This document shows, piece after piece, positions 57,961 to 64,000 of a stretch of 64,000 bases of DNA. The stretch is from Liolophura sinensis (Eukaryota; Mollusca; Polyplacophora; Chitonida; Chitonidae), in the NCBI RefSeq assembly GCF_032854445.1, contig NC_088305.1:21306955-21370954 (forward strand), in the 5' to 3' direction. Position 1 is the stretch's first letter, and each line of letters opens with the position of its first letter. The translations under genes and the position numbers were made by a program. The notes below the pieces were generated by a model. That model worked only from the letters and a program-made list of their open reading frames with translations, made no database searches and was not told where the DNA came from.

Positions 57961-59330
57961 AGTAGCCACCATTATTGTAAAATCTGTGACCATGCTAATA
58001 AACAAAACCAGTTCTTTTCCAGATATGTGGAAAATTGCTAAAGTTATTCCTCTTCACAAAGATGGTCCAAAGGATAGAGTTGAAAACTATCATCCAATAT
58101 CTGTCCTACCCTTCGTTTCAAAAATCATTGAATGACATGTTCATAACAGTTTACATGAGTATCTCTCAAATTTTAAATTATTGCATGAAAATCAATCTGG
58201 TTTTTGCCCCATACACTTGTGAAATGGTATTGCTGTTGATGGTGAAACACTGGTGTAGGGTGATAGATAATTGGGAAGTTATTGGAACCGTACTTGTAAA
58301 CTTCCAGAAGGCATGTGTTACTGTTAATCATGATATATTACTTAAAAAACTTAAAAGTATACAAATTTCACTCAACTGCTCTTACTTTCTTCCAGTTTTA
58401 CCTATCTAACAGACAACAGAAGGTTGTTGGTTGGAGGAGAAATATCTGATACTGTGGATATTAAATCCGGAGTCCTGCAAGGCTCCATATTGGGAGCCAT
58501 ACTATTTATTCTATACATAAATGATCTTCCATTATTTCTGAAAGACATTGGAAATTCTGACAACTTTGCTGATGACACAACAATTTACTGTTCCTCCAGC
58601 AAGGTGTCTGACATTGAGCGCCATATAAACTGCAGTGTGGATTGCGTTAAGACTGGTGCGACAAAAACCTTGTGTTCATTAACTGTCAAAAATCTGAATG
58701 CATGATACTGGGCTCCAGGCATCGGCTGCAGTTAGTCAAACAAGTTCCTTGCTCTGTTATGCCTGACAGCAGTAAACTCGAACAAGTCACTAATGCTAAA
58801 CTGCATGGTATTTATATAGATGAAGATCGTTCCTGGAACAAACCAAAAACGTGTGAAGATGTTTCTAAATTGTTAGGAATTCTATGAAGGAAGAGAGCTC
58901 TTCTAAAACTTCACTGTAGTGATATTTTCTATTAGTCTTAGGTTCTTCCTCACTTTGATTATTGCTGTTCAGCATGGGGAAACAATTAAAAATAGAGAAA
59001 GGATAGTCAAGTTACAGAAAAGAGCTGCTTGTTTAGTTATACAAGAAAGCATAAACACATCTGGACGAACTTTACTTTCAAGACTAAAATAGATGAATTT
59101 TGATAAAAGGGTAAACTACAAAACTCTTTGCATCATCTATAAAGTATTTATTTAATCTCTGTCCAGACTATGTTCAACAGCCTTTCCCTCAAAACAAAAA
59201 GCTGCACAATATTGTTCTCGGATCAACACAACATAATATCTATATTCCTAAAGCTAGGACAAATTACATTGAGTTCCTTTGTTAAGGGCTGAAGAGCCCC
59301 ATTCCTACCTCTTTTTTTTTTTTTCTTTTT
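57961..59330 (+). pseudogene. Dead non-LTR retrotransposon (reverse transcriptase fragment)
   Basis: Scattered over several frames are reverse-transcriptase blocks in the right order: SSFPDMWKIAKVIPLHKDGP, NYHPISVLPFVSKIIE, then SGVLQGSILGAILFILYIND, followed by NFADDTTIYCSS with the catalytic ADD box near 58,565. At least three stops or frameshifts interrupt it, and the endonuclease half is absent, so it is a 5'-truncated, inactive copy. The wording is that of Jockey/CR1-type LINEs; the exact clade cannot be fixed by eye. Confidence 0.85.
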
Positions 59331-59904
59331 GGTTTAAAAAATTAAGAGCTTGACAGATTTGAAAATATTCCAGTAATTATAGCAATCAGGTGTAATGGGA
59401 TATGGTCGCCCTTTGCCAAATACTTGACCAACCTCGAGACATGCAGCCATAGCCAAAATCACCGGGAGGTGGACTAATTGCACACTATCTCATTTGTTTG
59501 ATGGAAGATTTTACTTATGGGTGTTCAGTGCCACTCTCAAAGATTTTCTCTTATATGACAATGGCTTGTATAAAAATAAAACTTGAAACTATTTTTGTGG
59601 AAAATGCAGTCTTAGAAATTTTTCCTGTTCAATTTACATGATCGGAAAGCCTTGAAAAACAGAAAGATCAAGATAGTACAATAGAAAAAGAAGTATTTTT
59701 AGGGGCTTTTTTTGTCCATTTTGTTTTTTATGTTCCGTTCTCCCATATAACAGAAAAAATTTGTTTCACGTTGTGGTTGGAGAAAACTGGAGTAAACCAC
59801 AGCCCTTCATCAGGTACTCTACCCGACAAGGGTCCTAACTTTTAAAGGAAAGGCAATAAACTATATAACCTGAACAGTTTAGGAATAATTATTAAAGTAG
59901 ACCT

Positions 59905-60226
59905 CAGAAGCAGTAGATCCAGGGTCAGTCCTGGCTCGAGTCACACCTAAGACCTTAAAAGAGGAAGTAACTTCCTCGCTTGGTGTTCAGCATGAAGGGG
60001 ATAGTGCAAGGACTGGTTGACCCATATCAGTATAATGGCTCGGACGGGGCAGATTACTTGCCTTTGGTAAGTCGTCTCCGTGAAGCAGCACTAGATAAAA
60101 GTGTGGTGGAAATCCGTCCAGCAACAAAGCGGCACATTACACATACAAGCACTCTAAGGAATCCAGCGTCGTCATATGACTGAAAAATCGTTAAGTACGA
60201 CTTAAACCCCAAGCACTCACTCACTC
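59905..60226 (+). repeat. SINE family B, near full length
   Basis: From GCAGTAGATCCAGGGTCAGT through CATGAAGGGGATAGTGCAAG and AAGTCGTCTCCGTGAAGCAG to CATATGACTGAAAAATCGTT and ACCCCAAGCACTCACTCACT. Aligns along its length with the 6.77 kb copy. Confidence 0.85.
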
Positions 60227-60239
60227 CCTGTAAGTAGAC

Positions 60240-62090
60240 CTTAACAACCACTGACACTTTTTGCCACGTGCTTGGTATCTCTATAGTTTTAATCTGGAAA
60301 TCTTGCACCGTCGTGGAGTGCACCATATTAGATCAACCAGAAACATGATGTTGCGTCACTCATACCCCATGCACAAGTGGTTGAACAAGGTTCATGTGAC
60401 ATAAAAGACCTCGTCCCAGGGTTATAGAAATAACTCTCGCCTGATTGGTTAAAATTGATAAGATGGCAGCTGTTTCGACTTTCTCGGTGTGAATAGATTT
60501 TGATCATTTTAAATTGCGATACCACAAAAATAAAAACACATGCTTTTTAAACTTCACGTAAGATACTTGAATTATTCAAGCATATATATAATTGGTCTAG
60601 TGTTGTCTTTTTCTTTTAAAGCCAGAGAGAGCTGGAATCGAACAGGAGACTTCAGTCGTCAGGGCCTGATAGTTTCAGTAAGAGAAGGTAGATATCCAGA
60701 CCTCTAATAATAGGGACCATGACCAAGGTTAATGCTCCCTAAATGGAGAGGTCTCTACTAGTAGGTATCATGCAAAACGGAAATTTCAACAAACAGACAA
60801 ATGAATAAAGATAAAACAAAAAGGAATTTTAAGCAAGGTATAATGACAATGGATTCACATACCAAATCTGAGACCAATCTATCAACCGATACATATTGTA
60901 TGGAAACGATAACACGGATAATCTGAAAAAATTGGGTGGACAAGCTGAAACCAGTATATACTCCCCATCCCCTCCTGGCACCTCTACACTTTTTTGTAAG
61001 GATGTAAGAAGGTATAAATATCACAAACTATGTCCTATTTCCTGGACAGTTTATTTCTTGTGATCAATTAGTAACCTTATATATATATATATATAATATG
61101 AAAAAGAAAAAACCAATGTAAATACTAACACTTTCAAAGTAAACAGAGAAAATACTCAACATCCAGCAAAGGAAACAGCAGTAAACACTATAGATTGTAA
61201 ACAATTCATTACAAGCACATTTTGGTCGTTTTCTCAGCAGTTTACACCAATAATGGATAGATTTCTACGTTACTTAAATATTCCGCTGTACATGTATGGT
61301 CATAATCAGATGAAGTATACACACTCAAGCATGAAGTGCGTATGAGAAAAAAAAAAACCCATCCTATCGCATACACGACTGCATTCCTACTAATTATAAC
61401 ATACAGGTATTGAAAATTTTAAGATTTTAACTGCAAAAATTCGCACATCTTATCACAGTCTCATATATGTGGATGTACTGCAGTGTTGACAGCTTGCTTG
61501 TGTGAAAAGTCTCAGTGATGTGGCCCATCACAATTATTCAGGAAAGTCAATTCAGCAGGCTAACTATTCTCAAAGCTGCCCCAATTGTACTTGTGTGTTC
61601 TAAATGCTGTAATTCACTATTACACGCGTAAATTCAATTATTTACATATCTGTATTTATTTACAGCATGTCAGAACACTTTCCTTTCAGAGTATTTAGGT
61701 TTCATTAAACTTTTGACCAAGACATAGTCCACGTGTAACAGAAATCTGGGGCCAATTCCACACAGACATTTCTAACTTCGGTCAAAATTTGAAATGCAAT
61801 TTACGATTCCCAGACACTGAAGTCTACATAAAAGAAACTACTAGGTGTGCATCTTACTACATAGGCATATACTGATAGGTATACGAAGCATCTCCTAAAT
61901 ACTTCACAGTATTTTCATCCTGCGATTCAGCAGTTTTTCACACTGACACTGTATCAAATACTGGTATAATGGTAACATTTTACCAAATCAGTTATCACAA
62001 ATCAGTTACATGTACATGTATGCACTTGTTTGTAGGTTTGGTACAGCTGGACACAATCATATTACACTATAAATATGGAAGTACATGTAT
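60240..62090. other. Intergenic region between boule and the next gene
   Basis: AT-rich; short TA tract near 61,080. On the minus strand AATAAA signals occur near 61,655 and 61,052 and could end the dynein-like gene. No exon recognised. Confidence 0.4.
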
Positions 62091-62094
62091 ATAT

Positions 62095-62628
62095 ATACAA
62101 CCCAGCAATCAAAGATTGCTGCAGAGCTTGTTAGGACGGATTACTGCATGTGTGTATTACAGACAAAAAAAGTACAGGTACGACCTAGCAGTCAAAGCTT
62201 ACTGCAATTAAAGCTTTGTGTTAACTAGGACGGATTACTGCATGTGTGTATTTCAGACAAAAAAAAAGTACAGGTACGACCTAGCAATCAAAGCTTACTG
62301 CAATTAAAGCTTTGTGTTAACTAGGACGGATTACTGCATGTGTGTATTTCAGACAAAAAAAAGTACAGGTACGACCTAGCAATCAAAGCTTACAGCAATT
62401 AAAGCTTTGTGTTAACTAGGACGGATTACTGCATGTGTGTATTACAGAGAAAAAAAAGTACAGGTACGATCCAGCAGTCAAAGCTTACTACAATTAAAGC
62501 TTTGTGTTAAAAAGGACGGATTACTGCATGTGTGTATTACAGAGAAAAAAAAGTACAGGTACGACCCAGCAATCAAAGCTTACTGCAATTAAAGCTTTGT
62601 GTTGAATAGGACGGATTACTGCATGTCT
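62095..62628. repeat. 95-96 bp tandem repeat, about 5.5 copies
   Basis: AGGACGGATTACTGCATGTG recurs at about 62,132, 62,227, 62,322, 62,418, 62,513 and 62,608. Each unit also holds a run of A, GTACAGGTACGAC, CAAAGCTTACTGCAATTAAA and GCTTTGTGTTAA. Copies differ by only a few bases. Confidence 0.95.
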
Positions 62629-63706
62629 ATATCACAGATTCACAGATTCAATATACAAGTAAATATATAAGAAGCATGAACTTTTACCTGATAAATAAAT
62701 ATATAGTGTTGACGTTTTTTTCATCCTGAAACACCAGAATGCTCTTGGAATGCTTTGGTTTATACCATAGCAATATCATGAATATACAAACACAAGTCAA
62801 ATATTTTCAATATTAAAAATCACATCATAAATACAACCTTTTACTTTAACATACAAATCAAAATCAGGGTTCCCATCCATGAAAAAAAATGTTTTTCAAG
62901 GATCTAATATATGCTACCTTTTCCAGTGCTTTCAGCCATTCAGAACCATTCAGCTGAAGTACAAACCCCTCTGGAGGTTCATGGTGAAAACTATTTGGGC
63001 AGCTTTTCAGTCCCTGTTACTTTTACAACACTATGACATATCAATTACTCTCAAGGACTTATCCCAAAATAATCTATTTGTCAAGGATTTTAAAGGCTTT
63101 TGAAAACCTTTCAATAAAATTCATATACTTTTAAAGATTTCACGAAACAGTGGAAATCACCCTTTTACATGTAGCTCAACTGTAACCATCAGTTCAGCAC
63201 ATCCTTCACACAGTTTTGATCACTCTGACATTTGTAATTTGGCATTGAACAAGTGCTTCTTGAGAAGTATTTCAAGATAAAGCTAGGTAAATTTCTTTCA
63301 ACCACTACAGATGATAACACCAGACATACAAGCCGATGTATATTTCCTTCACCCAATGAATCATCAAATACAGCAGCAATTTTTGTCAATCTTACATTGT
63401 ATCACAGATGTTACTGAATCACATATTAATAAATCTAGCATTACCAAGTCCCAAATTAACATTGCGGATATGATACTAACCATTTTATGAGAGTTTGGGG
63501 CAGGCATCAGGAACAACAGCAGCTACTACTATAATAAAGTCAAGCTCACTCCTCAACCTTGTGGTTGGTAGGGAAATTCGTTCTTCATAAAAATAACCCT
63601 AGTCAGAAATATGTGAAACACCATCCCAAGTTTTATCCATTTTTTTTTTCCACAATAAAATCACAGTTCAAGTTTATCTTCTTACAGTCAAATCTATCTT
63701 AGGGCT

Positions 63707-64000
63707 TCAGTTACAACTAAGAAACACTCTTCGCTCTGACCACACCCTCTTAGGGGTGGGCCCTGTTGCCAAGGCGATGCAGGTTACCATGAAACTGTGA
63801 CGGACATCTGACATTTTGCTGCCACAAAACACAGGACAGAAATACCAGTCTGCCTTGGCAGCAGTTGAGGAATCAGAGGAATGGGAAGAGGCAGGTCTTG
63901 AGGAGGGTGTGTCCTCGCTTGGAGACAGCCAGACCAGTGGCAGGAGGTGGGTGTCTGGACTGTCAGGCTGGATCTCTGTCAGCCGGGAGTGAACCCTGTC
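63707..64000 (-). CDS. Last coding exon of a dynein-heavy-chain-like protein (partial, 97 aa)
   Basis: Open on the minus strand from the window edge to TGA at 63,709-63,707. It reads DRVHSRLTEIQPDSPDTHLL, a Ser-rich linker, then WYFCPVFCGSKMSDVRHSFM and a VTCIALATGPTPKRVWSERR-VFLSCN end. The layout Y-CPV, about ten residues, HS-F-V-I, then P---W--R-V-LL matches the extreme C-terminus of dynein heavy chains, which move along microtubules using ATP. It is divergent from axonemal chains (no TLSTTGHS), so a DNHD1-like protein is a reasonable guess. Everything upstream lies outside the window. Confidence 0.6.
   Translation of the reverse strand, partial: DRVHSRLTEIQPDSPDTHLLPLVWLSPSEDTPSSRPASSHSSDSSTAAKADWYFCPVFCGSKMSDVRHSFMVTCIALATGPTPKRVWSERRVFLSCN

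Noticed and set aside
58424-58705. Active reverse transcriptase gene
   Set aside because: The motifs are real but the surrounding frame carries several stops and shifts and lacks the endonuclease, so it is a dead fragment.

Overview
This is a 64 kb piece of an animal nuclear genome, almost certainly a lophotrochozoan and probably a mollusc. It is AT-rich and intron-rich, with long non-coding stretches. It carries many tRNA-derived SINE copies whose 3' ends (CGTCGTATAAGTGAAATATT...; ...CACTCACTCACTC) look like those dispersed in molluscan genomes. Taxonomy is inferred from these repeats and gene style, not proven. Most long open frames are tandem repeats or chance ORFs. The real genes are made of short exons that had to be found from splice sites, reading phase and protein similarity.

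Layout. 0-17 kb: one unassigned exon (144-305), one possible orphan first exon (12,619-12,739), SINEs, and four tandem-repeat fields (5.7-6.35, 8.32-9.29, 14.43-15.6 and 15.6-16.2 kb). 17.0-21.5 kb, + strand: a complete four-exon gene for a small secreted cysteine-rich protein (111 aa) that I do not recognise. 23.6-27.3 kb, - strand: a three-exon gene of about 347 aa resembling alpha/alpha-toroid (terpenoid-cyclase-fold) proteins. Its last exon is broken by four indels, all at homopolymers. 28-35 kb: remnants of a BEL/Pao-like retroelement and of a widespread orphan animal ORF family, microsatellites and repeats. 35.8-57.4 kb, + strand: a well-preserved boule gene (DAZ family RNA-binding protein of the germ line), with eleven or twelve coding exons, a mutually exclusive exon pair and a 3.3 kb 3' UTR. 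58.0-59.3 kb: a dead non-LTR retrotransposon. 63.7-64.0 kb, - strand: the last coding exon of a gene whose product resembles the C-terminus of dynein heavy chains.

The boule introns and 3' UTR are hosts for non-autonomous DNA transposons: three CAGGG-ended elements, one TTAA-flanked piggyBac-like element and several SINEs. The genes are separate eukaryotic units; nothing suggests an operon or a shared pathway. The best candidates for something undescribed are the two-module cysteine-rich secreted protein, the alternative exon pair in boule, and a set of 'word islands': about 200-420 bp regions, each filled with one short motif in both orientations.
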